Source of the DNA: Multifurca ochricompacta | Lineage: Eukaryota > Basidiomycota > Agaricomycetes > Russulales > Russulaceae | Assembly: GCA_022496185.1 (NCBI GenBank) | Contig: WTXG01000222.1 | Span: 1-59,335 of the forward strand | Reading direction: 5' to 3' | Length of the DNA: 59,335 nucleotides | Part shown: one piece after another, positions 22,172 to 32,742 of the stretch | Layout of the letters: the number at the start of each line of letters is the position of its first letter | How positions within the stretch are numbered: position 1 is the stretch's first letter | Translations under genes and position numbers: made by a program | Notes under the pieces: generated by a model | What the model was told of the DNA's origin: nothing | The model's input: only the letters and a program-made list of their open reading frames with translations | Databases searched by the model: none

Positions 22172-23142
22172 TAGTGTTGTGCACGGCTCGGCTCGAAGCC
22201 GTAAGCCGGCCGTTTCTGAGCCGGAAAAAGCCGGGCCGACATAGGCCGTGAAAACGGCTTCCAGCGGCCCACGGCTCAGGCTTCAGGTTTGGAAAGCCTG
22301 AAGCCGCGGCTTAGGCCGCGGCTTTTGGTGGCTGAGTCACGCTTTCTATCCGGATTTTTGCGAACTGTTGAACCAGAATACTGGTACAGAAGTAGTCTGA
22401 CATAATTGTGATCGCGTTTAGATAAAACAATTGATGAGATAAAAACATGTCTCACATTAATTAAGATACTGAGTATATACATCTCAGATCGATCATGTGA
22501 TGAAATCACTTTCATTAACAAGCAAGATAACGCGCGCGTTCGTTTACTTTAATTTGGTAGCTGATATAGTACATCTAAATTGTATATAAAGCCACTGATA
22601 AATAATTAGATTTACATCGCACGCTCGATCGGCTTTGGTATTTTGTAGAATAGTACTAGAACCTATTTAAAGATGCCCTGTAGCACGCTGCAGATCCCAT
22701 CTCGTCTTCTTGGGGGTGTAGGCTCTTAGCAATTGTTCAGTATAGGTGTATTCTTGCTGGATTTTCACTCTTAGTTTCACCACGATCTCAACATCTTATC
22801 TTATCTACATAGCAAGCGCGGGATAGAAACACCCGTTACAAACGCTGTTATTGATACAAGCTAAAATAAGACAACTTATGTTACAGGAATTAAATGGGAG
22901 ACATAATATGGCAGAAGGCCAAAGCAGTGGCTAGGGGTTGATATAATGTAAACTACAAGTCCTTCAAAAAATGCAGCTTAAAACTTGATTTGACGCTGTA
23001 AAGCCGCGGCTTGGGCCTGAGCCGGGCCTAAGCCGGCCGGAAGCCGTCGCTACGGCCCAGGCTTGAGTTTTGAAAAGCCTAAGCCGCCAAAAGCCGGGCC
23101 TAAGCCGCGGCTTCAGGCCGAGCCGGGGCCGTCACAACACTA
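22172..23142. mobile_element. Non-autonomous hAT element with AAGCCGG subterminal repeats
   Basis: Target duplication GTTCAGAT (22164-22171 and 23143-23150). Ends read TAGTGTTGTG and its complement. Subterminal DNA is a tangle of AAGCCG and GGCCG units on both sides. A copia-type LTR lies inside from 22366. No transposase frame. It sits in gag of chromovirus A. Confidence 0.9.
22366..22850 (+). repeat. Solo copia-type LTR inside the hAT element (3' end approximate)
   Basis: Begins TGTTGAACCAGAATACTGGTAC, matching the start of the intact copia LTR at 34413 (TGTTGAACCAGAGTACCGGT). Further shared blocks are ATTGTGATC and TGTATATAAAGCC. No internal copia sequence follows, so it is a solo LTR. 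I could not find a convincing target duplication, so the end is a guess. Confidence 0.55.
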
Positions 23143-23631
23143 GTTCAGATTGCGTTCGATCTCCTGTGAAGCGGGTGGCGAAGGTGCCTTCGAGTCGTTT
23201 ATCAGTTTTTGGAGTTGATACTGCAGCTATTGGTATGTTTGCGTTATTCATGGAGGTATCGATGAATCGTTGCATATCGACAGGTACTTCGGGATTTTGT
23301 GGCAAGTTGAAAGAGAGTCGAGCTAGTTGAAGGGCTTGGTACGAATTGACAGATGCAAAGAAAGCGAGTTCGAACCAGAGACCGTTATATCGTTCTAGGG
23401 GAATGAGGTCTTGTCCATCCATGGTAAAGTAGCCAGTCCAAGGAGCATTATCGGTTATGGAAGAGACATCGAGCCACTGTACGTTGGGTCTTTCATTTCG
23501 AGGAATATCGTTGATTTGTCTGGGATGCAGAGGAAACGGGAGTTCTGTAAACAAGGCAGGGACAGTAGGGGCAGTAGGAATAATTGGTGTGGACATAGTT
23601 TCTGTATATCAAGGTTTTGTTAGTTCAGGTT

Positions 23632-23642
23632 AGTCTTGAGCT
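23632..23642 (-). promoter_or_regulatory. Self-priming primer-binding site of chromovirus A
   Basis: Coding strand AGCTCAAGACT, 2 nt beyond the LTR end. Its exact complement AGTCTTGAGCT is in the LTR at 23748-23758, positions 36-46 from the first T of the TATATAAG at 23787-23793. The LTR copy also sits in a local hairpin (CTCAAGACT...AGTCTTGAG). Confidence 0.8.
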
Positions 23643-23644
23643 AA

Positions 23645-23899
23645 TGTTACGTTCAAAGCTCAGTTCGATAGGTTTTTAGAAATAGTTCGGGTGTTTAGAA
23701 AAAAGGAGATGAATTCTGGGTCAAGAGAGCTATGTAAGTTTACAAGGAGCTCAAGACTGGAGAGTCTTGAGTAAAGTAACTACAGCTTATATACATGGAC
23801 AAGAGGATGACGTCGTGTTGCAGATGTCATTGAGATAGGCCTAGATACCTGCTTGTGTGGTAAAACAGAAAGAAATGACATCATGTAAGAGTTGTAACA
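23645..23899 (-). repeat. 5' LTR of chromovirus A
   Basis: 255 bp with TATATAAG on the minus strand at 23787-23793. It differs from the 3' LTR at three sites near 23810-23825, all CG in one copy and TG in the other. Confidence 0.95.
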
Positions 23900-23904
23900 C
23901 CGGG

Positions 23905-25110
23905 TCTGCAACATTTTATGCCTGGTCTTCCTGGAAGTGAGCCTCCCATTATTACACTCTTAATTTAGTATCTATGTCGCACCCTGTCATCTCTCAGCAT
24001 CTATCATCGAAAAACAATCATCTAGCGCCTTTCCCCACTAGCCCTCTAACTTTCTCTGATACTCTATGTCTTATAATCCTCGCGCGTGCGGACAGCGGCT
24101 TGTTCTAATTTCAAACCAGTGCTGGACGCCGCCTTAGATGAGTATGTACGAAGGCTGGCACAACTCCGTCCGAATACTTTCCAACAAACTAAAAGGCTGT
24201 GACACAGCGTAGTATATCATCCTCTCCGCGCTTCAAAGGGGAGTTCCCCGTCTGCAGGTGCAAACCGTAGGTTTTCCAAAAGGGCCTAAGGTGACTGTGG
24301 GGTGTATACCCCTCACGCTATCGAGCTGTGCGCAGCTAGTCTAGGGTTTTAGTCTGGTAGGTCTCAGGGGGTGATCCGTTGTTTATGACCAACCACCCTC
24401 CCGTATACTTTTTTTTCAGGTTATTTTCCACCCGCAAAAGCCATATTCGTTACCATTGATGTCCTTCTTACTTTTCGGGTATCCTCCTCGTTTACTTCCG
24501 TACCGGTTGTTTTACCTTGATTCTAAAGCATTAAAGAAGCTCAATAAAATTGCGATCCCGTTATTCAGCCTTTTTGAAACTATGGAACTCTTAAATCCCC
24601 TCCCCCCCCTTCTCCCAAGATCTATAGTGACATGCAGAAAGATGCTGACGGGAATTAACGGGTATGAGGCCAAGGCGAGCTTCAGTAGCTGGACCGACTA
24701 TCGCAGAAGGAGTCTCTGATGGCGGTGGGGCACATCCATGTCAATGTGAACAAGATGACGCGTCCTTGAGTGCAGTGTAGATTTCCACGTGAAGGGCATA
24801 TCCTCTGCACTGCGGCTCCTATTCCAACGCTAACTCTTCAATAACCATGTAAACTTGGAAAGAAAGTAACTGGGAAGGACGGCGGAGACGAACCAGCTCC
24901 ACCTCGTTTTTGGATATGTTGAAATAGTAACATTAAAAAAAGTAACTCAACTCAACCCAAATGAGCAAAGTGCAAGTCAACTCTCAAAATACGAACTGAC
25001 AACAACAACCCAATCTTTTCTTCTCTCTTTTTTTTTTTTTGCAATGACAACCTCAATGGCAATTGGTCCAGAACCTGCCCTTCAACCTTATCCTGAGGTT
25101 GACCTAAGCG
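23905..25110. other. Intergenic stretch, nothing assigned
   Basis: No domain, terminal repeat or RNA gene recognised on either strand. The longest open frame (24456-24719) has a composition unlike a protein and no signal peptide. Pyrimidine tracts occur at 24600-24610 and 25020-25041. Confidence 0.5.
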
Positions 25111-25159
25111 TTAACGATCAATAATACGTAGAGTAGAGCCAAGCAGGAGAGCAATACCA

Positions 25160-25381
25160 TCACACATGTATGCTGTCTTCGATGGTGGTGTCAATAGCAC
25201 CAAGAACATTGACATCGACAGGATCGCCAAGATCTATTTCAAGATAAATCAGCTTGTGCAAAGTGGGAATATAATTAAAGCACGCCTTACCAAGAAGCCT
25301 TTTCTTGACTGGTTGCACCCCTGGAGCAGCGAGCACAAAAGCAGCAAGAGAGAGAGCAATGATGGTTTTAATGAACTGCAT
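25160..25381 (-). CDS. Small secreted peptide, copy 4
   Basis: Exons 25291-25381 (91 nt) and 25160-25233 (74 nt) give 54 residues. The leader MQFIKTIIALSLAAF is followed by a Lys-Lys-Arg processing site. The intron 25234-25290 is 57 nt with no in-frame stop and is 93 percent identical to that of copy 1 (4 differences). In contrast exon 2 differs from copy 1 at 24 of 74 positions. The mature part keeps the start DLGDPVDVNV but ends in a different, more polar sequence. TATA box near 25457. Module partner of 26205-26425. Confidence 0.75.
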   Translation of the reverse strand: MQFIKTIIALSLAAFVLAAPGVQPVKKRLLGKACFNYIPTLHKLIYLEIDLGDPVDVNVLGAIDTTIEDSIHV

Positions 25382-25751
25382 TGTGCTCGCAATGGATGGA
25401 GTCGGCTCAGATAGATAGAACACCAATAGCTATTACTAAAGACCCACTGTCGCCCTTTTTATACTCCAAGCGCCATTGCGTGGTTGTAATGTAATTGGTT
25501 AAGGACATAGCGTTCGCGCTTTTCCAGATTAAATCTGCCAAACCCAACCTTGTCTGACTTGTTGTGGAGTCCGTTATTGTCGCTTAGTTGCGTTATCCCC
25601 GTAAGTTTCAGAGAATGGAAGCCTGTCTGGAACCAGCCGTCTGGCATCTTGTCATCTTCCAAGCACAGTGCAGACTAATAAACAATGGGTGAAATGAAGA
25701 CTTCACCGGAACGCGAAAATTATGAGACTCACACAGTTTCATGATCCGGTA

Positions 25752-26790
25752 GCTGCACCTTCCAACTCATCCCCCCTTGGTACTATGCCCCTCATCCTCA
25801 TCCATGCACATGAAAGCCATAATGTGCCCTTCCCTACCGCCGGCAGCAACGCGCTCACAGTACCCATCAAACCACCACTCACGTGGATCTGGGACCTATT
25901 CTTACCTACCCTACTCTCACTCAGGTACTTTAATATACCCAATGAACCATGCGACTTGCGATTTTGACAGCGTTCCAGCTTCGTCTGTCAGTCACACAAT
26001 ATATGTTTCTCAAATTAAAAAAAAAGTTGATAGTTCCAATGTATTACTTCCCACTAGCCACGTGCTCAAACCACACAACTTTCCCCACCCAGATACAAAA
26101 ACTCCACGGTATTCCACAAGACGTGCAGTTAACATGTCTCCTGGGATTTACCCTGAGGGCCAATGGTTAATACATGATGAGAGTCAAAATGGAGATTAGT
26201 ACCATCACAGATTTACGTCGACAAGGGCATCGACATCAAGAAGAGAATCGAGATCGACGTCGGCAGGGATGTTAGCATCTATGTCAAGATAAATCAGCTT
26301 GTGCAAAGTGGTAATTCATTCGAGCCTGCCGTACTAATCTGCCTCTTCTCGGCTGGTTGCACCACTGGAACAGCGAGCACAAAAGCAGCAAGAGAAAGAG
26401 CAATGATAGATTTAATGAACTGCATTGTATTCCCAATGGATAGAGTTGGCTCAGATGGATAGAACGATGCAGATGATGGTCAGAAAACCGATGAGATTTC
26501 TGATACCCATTGTCGCCCCTTTTATACTCCAAGCCGCATCAAATGTCTGCTACGTTTGAGAGTAATCGGATATTTCGCTTGCGTGGTTGTAATTGGTTAA
26601 GGACATAGTGTTCGCGCTTTTCCTTTTCCAGATTGGATCTGCCGAACCCAACCTTTGTGGAGCCCGTCATTGTCGCCCAGTTGCGTTATCCCCGTAGTTT
26701 TCGAGAATGGAAGCCTGTCCGGCAACCAGCCATCTGGCATCTTGGCAGCTGGGTATACCTGGAAGATCAACACGTTGCCCACATTAATTT
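25752..26790. repeat. Duplicated block, copy 2 (partner at 4640-5710)
   Basis: Collinear with 4640-5710 including the promoter, gene and downstream sequence of the secreted-peptide copy. Divergence is moderate, with small indels. Confidence 0.8.
26205..26425 (-). CDS. Small secreted peptide, copy 5
   Basis: Exons 26335-26425 and 26205-26278, intron 26279-26334 (56 nt, one change relative to copy 3). 54 residues: signal peptide, Lys-Arg at about 27-28, then an acidic mature peptide with the pattern ANIPADVDLDSLLDVD. Exon 1 differs from copy 3 at 2 of 91 sites but exon 2 at 12 of 74. A TATA box lies near 26517-26523, about 95 nt upstream. Confidence 0.75.
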
Positions 26791-27259
26791 TGTCAGAAAG
26801 AACAACTGATTCTTACTCTCTTATTACTAACTTGTTTTGTGCACATATATCCCAATAGTCCAGCCGAAGACCCCACCGCTTTAATTGTGAACCCTCCACA
26901 CCAAATATTGACAACTGAATGTAACCTGTCGATCACAACATGCAGCGATGGTACTTCCATGATGGATGTTGACATATTCACTGATAAATCCGAATGGGCT
27001 ATTTTCTCGTCCCCTTTTTTTTCAATCCTGGCCTAACACCTTAGACGCCGATCTTGTGTTGACGTAAAGACTTGGGTTGATCCCGAATTGCTTTGCCATC
27101 CCTAAACTTCAGTGATTTACAGATTGTTACATTTTTATTAGTGAGATCGAAATAATAATAATAATAAACCCATCGCTACTGCTGCCAGGTACAAACATCG
27201 TTACTTTTTACACGATTGCAATAAACGTGCTTGCTACACCGCAACTACACACAACTCTT

Positions 27260-28711
27260 TCAAAAAACAACACCCCCTGGCGCGGCCCAGAAACCGAACC
27301 GCTCTCGAAATGACTTCACCTCCCACTCAAGCTCGAGGCGAATTCCAAGCTGCGCACAAAGAACCTTTAACGCACTTACATTCTCTCGTTCCTCCTCATC
27401 CTCACCACGCCACAACATCACACTCAAGCTCTCTAACCTCCCACTCCCACAATTATCGCTGCCAGTACCGGTTCCCACTCCGGCTCCGGCTCCGGCTCGC
27501 ATCTCCTTGCGGACGAGTGAGAGAGCAGGACCCAGAGCGAGTGCCGCATGGCGCAAACCCGATCCATGCAGAGCGGTAGTACATGATGATGATGATGATG
27601 GTAACGGCGGTGGCAGAGTAGAGTATGGATGTTCCGTGCGTAGCGCCTGTAGGCGACCACGACGGGTGTACGATGCCACGAGGGCTGCGCTTGCCGTGGT
27701 AAGCGTTGGTAGTGCGAGCGTCATCAGTGTCTCGCCATGCGCTGCGAGCAACGCGGCTAAGGTATCGAATTCCGGCTGACGCGTGAACTCGAGCGCATGT
27801 ATGCGTGGTCGTGTTCTTTGGTCATTGGTGTGGGAACAATTCGTCAGCCACTCGTGTAGACTCGGCGTCAGTGGGGGCTCTAGCGTCAGGTGGAGCGAGT
27901 GGAGCGGGGTGGGTAACGGAGATGATAGTGGGATGGGAGTGGTGGGAATGGAGTTGGAGTTGGGATTGGAGTTGGTCGTGCCGCGTAAGGAGAGGGTGCG
28001 CAGAGAGTTGCCATAGATCGAGAGCAGTTTTTCGAGTAGGAGCCTGTCGCTTGACCAATTCGCGAGGCGGAGGGAAGTAATGGAAGGACCGGACCGGAGC
28101 TTGTCCAGCGCCTCTTCGTCGAAGACCGAAATCTGCTTATTCTGTTTACCCTGGCGCTGCTGGTACGAGGAAGGTGTAGGTTTAGAAAGTGGGTAGCAAG
28201 CCAGATCGATCTCAATCAAGTTGGGAGATAGCGAGACGACGGCTTGAACGAACGAGCGAGGTCGCAGGCATCCGGGTTGTTCAGGGTCCAATACAGCCTT
28301 TAATGATCGAACTTGCCGCGCAAGATCGTGTCCGCGCGTCGCATGGGAGGACAGGGTGTTGTAAAAGGCCTTGAAAGAGAGTTGAGAACGAATGATGACG
28401 TGTCGGAATAGCAGCATCTGCGAGGGCAGCAACCACGTCCTACTGACAAGACAAGCGCTCAGGAGGAACTGTGTGTCCTGCTGAAGGTCATGTGTATAGT
28501 ATCCGGCTTCGAGGATAACAAGAATGATCTCAACGGGGAACCAGAACGCACGGCGAGGCTCAGGGAACGCATGTACAGGAAGGGAATGGGGGAAGACACG
28601 CGAAGAATGGAAAGCATAGGCGGTGGTGATGATGGCTCCTATAAACTATGGAAAATACAGGTCAGCGCGTGGGGACTTGACCTAGGGCCTTCAAAGCTTA
28701 CTTACGGACAT
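27260..28711 (-). CDS. F-box protein
   Basis: Two exons: a six-base first exon ATG TCC (28706-28711), a 60-nt intron (28646-28705, GTAAGT to CATAG), and 27260-28645. Together they give 463 residues. Reading upstream of the first obvious frame reveals the F-box: FPVEIILVILEAGYYTHDLQ then FLLSACLVSRTWLLPSQMLLFRHV (about residues 45-95), a typical Agaricomycete F-box. The rest is a leucine-rich region without crisp repeats (for example LRTLSLRGT, LHSLHLTLEPPL). F-box proteins recruit substrates to SCF ubiquitin ligases; the target is unknown. Histidine- and Ser-rich patches look like local repeats. The small first exon is an inference from frame and splice signals. Confidence 0.7.
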
Positions 28712-28740
28712 TCTGACTCTCACCCAAGTTCTTTCATGTA

Positions 28741-29860
28741 GAGGAGGCTACTATATGTTCGAGCGCCCGCTTAGAGAAGCTGCCACCGGGCATGTCGTAA
28801 TAGCTTTGTTATAGGGGACGTCCATATATGTGGAAACGTTCTATGGTGCCTGCTTGAAGCTGCCTTCCCACTCCAGAATTAAGTTCAATAATTGAGCCAT
28901 GGATAATGTGGCGTGCCACAACCATGAGCATATCACGAACTAGCATATCACCGGTGGCGTGTCACATCTGAAGGAGGATCCACTAGAGGCGACAGCAGCT
29001 GAATGAAAGCGACATTTAATTCCGCATAAATGAGAAAAATCAGTTGAGACAGTGACTTTGTCTCGCAACTCTAGGTATGCCTGGTGTTCGTGGTGTCACC
29101 TATATCGTCATGATAAGAAGAAGTAAAAGATTGGTTGGATGCGGCGTCAAGACGGATGAGTTCCTCTCCTCTCCTTTACCTTCCGACTGATTATTAATCT
29201 TGTGGAGGCAGTCTTCTCATGCATGGTTTAGAAGCCAATATCGTACAAAATGATCAACCATGCGGCGGTAAATGTTCTACCAGAAGCTAAGGTTACTACA
29301 AAGGAAGGATATCCGGGGAAGAAAAATGTAGTTGTAGTCGAGGGGGGGGGGGGGGGGCATCATCTCTTCACTGTACTCCCTATCTCAGAAAAGTCCGGGA
29401 AGTGATGGGACGTGCGTAGTCGCAACTCACTCGGAGCAGTGCAGCGGTGCAGATACACGATGGACGGATGCACTGGCCCCACGTGGTTGCGTCAACGCGC
29501 CCTTGCCTCAGTTCACCGCGTTACAGTGTTGTTTTCCATTTGCCGCGCACGCGACTGCGCAAAGCAAGAGCAAAGGCTCGGATGATGATGTCCGCAGTCC
29601 CCGTGCAGTGCATCCGATACAGCTCAAAGAAAATCGTAGAGATCGTAAAAAGTGTGAAAGAGTGTTGAGGGGAAGGGGGGATGAGTTCGGGTTCGAAGGA
29701 TGTAACGCTCAGGCTCCAAGGTTCAAGGTTCCGCGTTCCGCAGGGTGGATCACCCACTCCACAAGCTGTGCTCTCGGTCTCAAGTCGACTCCGAGGAGAC
29801 CCTCTGCTGACTCCCTGACTGACTGACAGAGCAAACCTTCAGATCTCGGATCTCCTCCTT
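28741..29860. other. Intergenic region upstream of a secreted-protein gene
   Basis: No gene recognised. Contains a poly-G run at about 29341-29358. The open frames here lack domains and signal peptides. Confidence 0.5.
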
Positions 29861-29869
29861 CTCCTCTCC

Positions 29870-29876
29870 TATAAAT
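29870..29876 (+). promoter_or_regulatory. TATA box for the 29951 gene
   Basis: TATAAAT 75 nt upstream of the ATG, followed by pyrimidine-rich leader sequence typical of strongly expressed basidiomycete genes. Confidence 0.6.
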
Positions 29877-29950
29877 CAGCCATTCGAGGGACATATTCTT
29901 TCATATTTTTTCCTTCCTTCCATTTATCCATTACCTACCTACCATACACC

Positions 29951-30671
29951 ATGAAGTTCATTCAAATCTTTTCCATTGCTCTCTCACTCGCCACTCTCGC
30001 TTTTTCTACTCCACAACCCATGCAAGAGAAGCGTCAAGGTAAGACTGAAAGTCCGCGTTGAGAGCAATATCCCCCCCTGACTTGATTCGTGCTCAGTTGA
30101 ATCGATTGTTGCTTCTGTCGCAGGCGATGTCACTTCGGCCGGTGCGTCATAGCTGTCTCATTTAAATGACTTTTTTTGTCTGATCCTAGACTTTGAGCAG
30201 CGGGGTCTATCTTCACTCAGGCAACCTCGCTTGGTGGAGTAGTCGCATCCGACATAACCTCACTCGGTGGCCAAATTGCTACCAAAGTCACCTGTGCGTC
30301 TCCTTCCCAATATTTCGTCCTAGGGTCTGATGCCGATGTGGTGTCGTAGCAATCGGTGGAAAGGCCTTCACCGAAGTAACATCCGCTGGTGGCGCGGCCA
30401 TCACCCTCGCGGAAAGTGGTGTAGGCGTCGTGACCACTTTCGCTGGTTCCGTATATACCGTTGCAACGGCGGCTGCAGCTAGTGCAGCAACGGGAACCGG
30501 GTACGTGTTAAAAACCTAGATCAACAAAAGTTGTTGAAAATCTGATAAAAATTACTTTTTTTTTTTTTTAGGAATGCGGCCGCAGCGAATGTTCGCATTT
30601 CAACACCTTTGCTCGCTGCGCTCGCTACAACGGTTGGCGGAGTGTTACTCGGTGCTTGGGCAACGTTTTAA
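29951..30671 (+). CDS. Secreted repeat protein with possible GPI-anchor tail
   Basis: Five exons fit splice signals and phase: 29951-30038, 30124-30141 (18-nt microexon; an alternative acceptor after 30096 adds 27 nt in frame), 30201-30293, 30350-30500 and 30572-30671. The product is 149 residues. Signal peptide MKFIQIFSIALSLATLAFS, then QEKRQ with a Lys-Arg site. The body is an 11-residue repeat of the kind ITSLGGQIATK, VTSIGGKAFTE, VTSAGGAAITL. The C-terminus is hydrophobic (LLAALATTVGGVLLGAWATF), as in GPI-anchored proteins. The Thr/Ser and Gly-Gly periodicity suggests a beta-rich cell-surface protein. The leader relates it loosely to the small peptide family. Function unknown. Confidence 0.7.
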
Positions 30672-31235
30672 AATGTGAGGCGGCGGGTGTTATGTTTGCA
30701 CGACGAAATAGTGATACCCCCTCCCCAACAAACCTGGACTATCTCACTATTGTATCTGCCTTTTTAACTTTGTATTGTACCTCACCTCGGACTCACTTCG
30801 TCCGTGTCCGTTCTAACACGACATGATGCTTATCTCCTTATTGGCCGGGTCCGAGTAATACTGGAATGGAACATGCCATGTATGTGAGCCAAGCGACAAC
30901 TATAACTGATGGAGATGGCATCCGTCTGTGTTTAATGTGGCCACGATCATTTGTCAACTGCCGCGCTTAACGAAATGAGTGCAAGTGCACACACCGAGCA
31001 ACGGGAACCGAAACATCCCGTTCTGCTGAGTCATATAGACGTGCGCTCAACACACATCTTCGCCTTTGACATAGACGCTTCTGCATGCACGTAGGGTCAA
31101 GAGCGAAGTATTTAAGAAAACAAATAACAGCAAACCGATGGAAGTCCTCAGAAGCAGCTTCTATCTTTTTAAAAAAATTCTCCCATCGTTCATTGCCAGT
31201 AGTTCCAATCCATCCCAAAAAAAAGAAAAACAACA

Positions 31236-31547
31236 ATGCAGTTCATAAAGACCTTTTTCGCTCTCTCTCTCGCTGCTCTTGCCTTTGCTGCTCCGTCAGC
31301 ACACCCACGCCAGAATAATGCTGCTGGTAAGTCATCCTCGGTGTTCGAAATCAGTGTTTACTGGGTACAGGCTCATTTGAATCTTGTCACAGCCCAACCA
31401 GGCCTTCTTGATGGTCTTCCTGTAGTTGGTCCCATCGTTCAGGCCCTTGGGCCCACTATCGAAGCTGTTCCCGTAGTAGGTCCCATCCTCGGTGACATAT
31501 CTCATGGTATTGATATCCTATTTGACTCTGCTCTGAATTGGTATTGA
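31236..31547 (+). CDS. Small secreted peptide, PVVG type
   Basis: Exons 31236-31326 and 31393-31547, intron 66 nt (GTAAGT to CAG). Product 81 residues. Leader MQFIKTFFALSLAALAFAAP, then a Pro-Arg instead of Lys-Arg before the intron. The mature part has two diverged copies of a GLPVVGPI / AVPVVGPI motif spaced about 18 residues apart. The intron is a multiple of three without a stop, so retention would also be translatable (103 residues). The downstream sequence after the PVVG region resembles the 3' untranslated region of the 32743 gene, so the last 15-20 residues may be newly coding. Role unknown. Confidence 0.7.
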   Translation: MQFIKTFFALSLAALAFAAPSAHPRQNNAAGKSSSVFEISVYWVQAHLNLVTAQPGLLDGLPVVGPIVQALGPTIEAVPVVGPILGDISHGIDILFDSALNWY

Positions 31548-32650
31548 CATCATTGACCTCTCAGGAACACATATATGAGGAACGTCAACCGCAAAATTTG
31601 GGTAGAAAGCCGTTTGCTTCGTTACATGATGTACAATTTGGGTGCACCCTGTTGGCTAGTGGGAGAAGCCCCTGCAATGATAATAATTCCACTTCATTGA
31701 TAAATAAAAATAATAAAAATAAAAAAAGAGAAAAAGGGTGTACGATCACGAGACCGTGTGAGTTCAAAGCGGAGGGGGGGGGGAGAGAAGGGTTTGGTGT
31801 CAATGATAACGCTGAGACAGTCGACACCCGTAGGCTTGAGCACACAAATCTGAATGGTTGAAAACTGGTCTGTGTCGAATGTTGGTAACGTCGATAATGC
31901 CGAATGCGTCGATGAAACTGAATTGTGTCGAGTGTGTTGATACCTTGGATGCCGGATCGAAAACGTCGAAAAAACTCTTGAGACTTGGTAGACAGTTCCC
32001 TACCTTCGAAGGCTATAACACACAATGAGATGATGAGGTGAGACAAAGTTGGTATTTCATGCATAAGATACTCGTCTTTACATACATGAGGTTCCATAAG
32101 AAACGAGCCAAATCCAAGTTTAGTCTGCATAAATGTACGTGTAAGTGAAGATACAAGAAAGTAGGGGCGAGCGTGAGAAGGGAAGACAGGCCGTATCGGG
32201 TAGGCGGAAGCGATCCATCCCTTTACACGTTGTAAGTTTTAAATTGTAAGTAACTTACACAACTTACAATAAAAAGATGAAAGTTAATAGTCATAGAATT
32301 ATCTCGTGTCCCGCGTTACCATAACACGCAACCGACGGAATCACTGAATGTCATCTACTCCAACTTCCACGAAGCGACCAATGTGTCACCGAGCAACGAG
32401 ACATCCCCCAGAACGATGCTCGTCGGCAGATTTACCCGTCGAGCATGAACGCCCCCTAAAACATAGTTCACAATTTAGTCCACAACCAATCGAACAAATC
32501 GTTCCTGCGTAACCCCCTGTCACTTTTTCTTTTTTTGAATGTGGCTTCCATGGCGGCGCCAAGACCCATGAGATGGAAGAAACGTCGCGGGTCCACCTAT
32601 ATTCTCCTTGCCTAACATAGTTATATATCTCCTCGCAGGGAGCTCGGGCT
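31548..32650. other. Intergenic stretch
   Basis: Contains A-rich (31700-31735) and G-rich (31772-31783) simple sequence. A 181-codon open frame on the minus strand is Ser/Leu-rich and without family resemblance. Around 32345-32490 it resembles 57665-57800, an upstream segment shared with the far side of the hAT element. Confidence 0.5.
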
Positions 32651-32656
32651 CGAGAG

Positions 32657-32664
32657 TATAAAAA
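32657..32664 (+). promoter_or_regulatory. TATA box for the 32743 gene
   Basis: TATAAAAA preceded by GAG, 86 nt upstream of the ATG; the same spacing as in copy 1. Confidence 0.6.
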
Positions 32665-32742
32665 CCCCAGTGAGCCTCTTACTCAGAAAGAAAGACCCAT
32701 CGATCTTTTACACCCGTCCATTCCCATTACTCGCAAGCCTTA

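Larger units (their letters stand above)
20033..23596 (-). pseudogene. Chromovirus A gag, split by two hAT insertions
   Basis: Starts with ATG at 23596 (MSTPIIPTAPTVPALF). It runs to 23151, is interrupted by 22172-23142, continues 22163-21245, is interrupted by 20088-21236, and ends at TAA 20033-20035. Joining across the duplications keeps one frame. It contains the Gag core (KANFFIQQMEGPLVQTF, YMEEKFKATYFDF) and a CCHC knuckle (CFYCMKKGHLSRDC). Apart from the insertions no stop is seen. Pol overlaps its 3' end in the -1 frame near GGTTTTC. Confidence 0.85.
8028..23899 (-). mobile_element. Chromovirus A (Ty3-type LTR retrotransposon), interrupted
   Basis: Two 255-bp LTRs (8028-8282 and 23645-23899) are flanked by CCGGG at 8023-8027 and 23900-23904. 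Gag and pol run on the minus strand. The element has been split by chromovirus B (8828-16302) and two hAT elements (20088-21236 and 22172-23142); removing these and one target duplication each restores continuous frames. Apart from one TGA in integrase and a probable frame slip at the very C-terminus the frames are open. The two LTRs differ at three positions, all CpG transitions. Confidence 0.95.

Noticed and set aside
24456..24719. 87-codon open frame
   Set aside because: No signal peptide, domain or promoter; composition looks random.
31585..32130. 181-codon open frame on the minus strand
   Set aside because: Low-complexity Ser/Leu/Pro composition, no domain, overlaps A-rich simple sequence and the 3' region of a better-supported gene.
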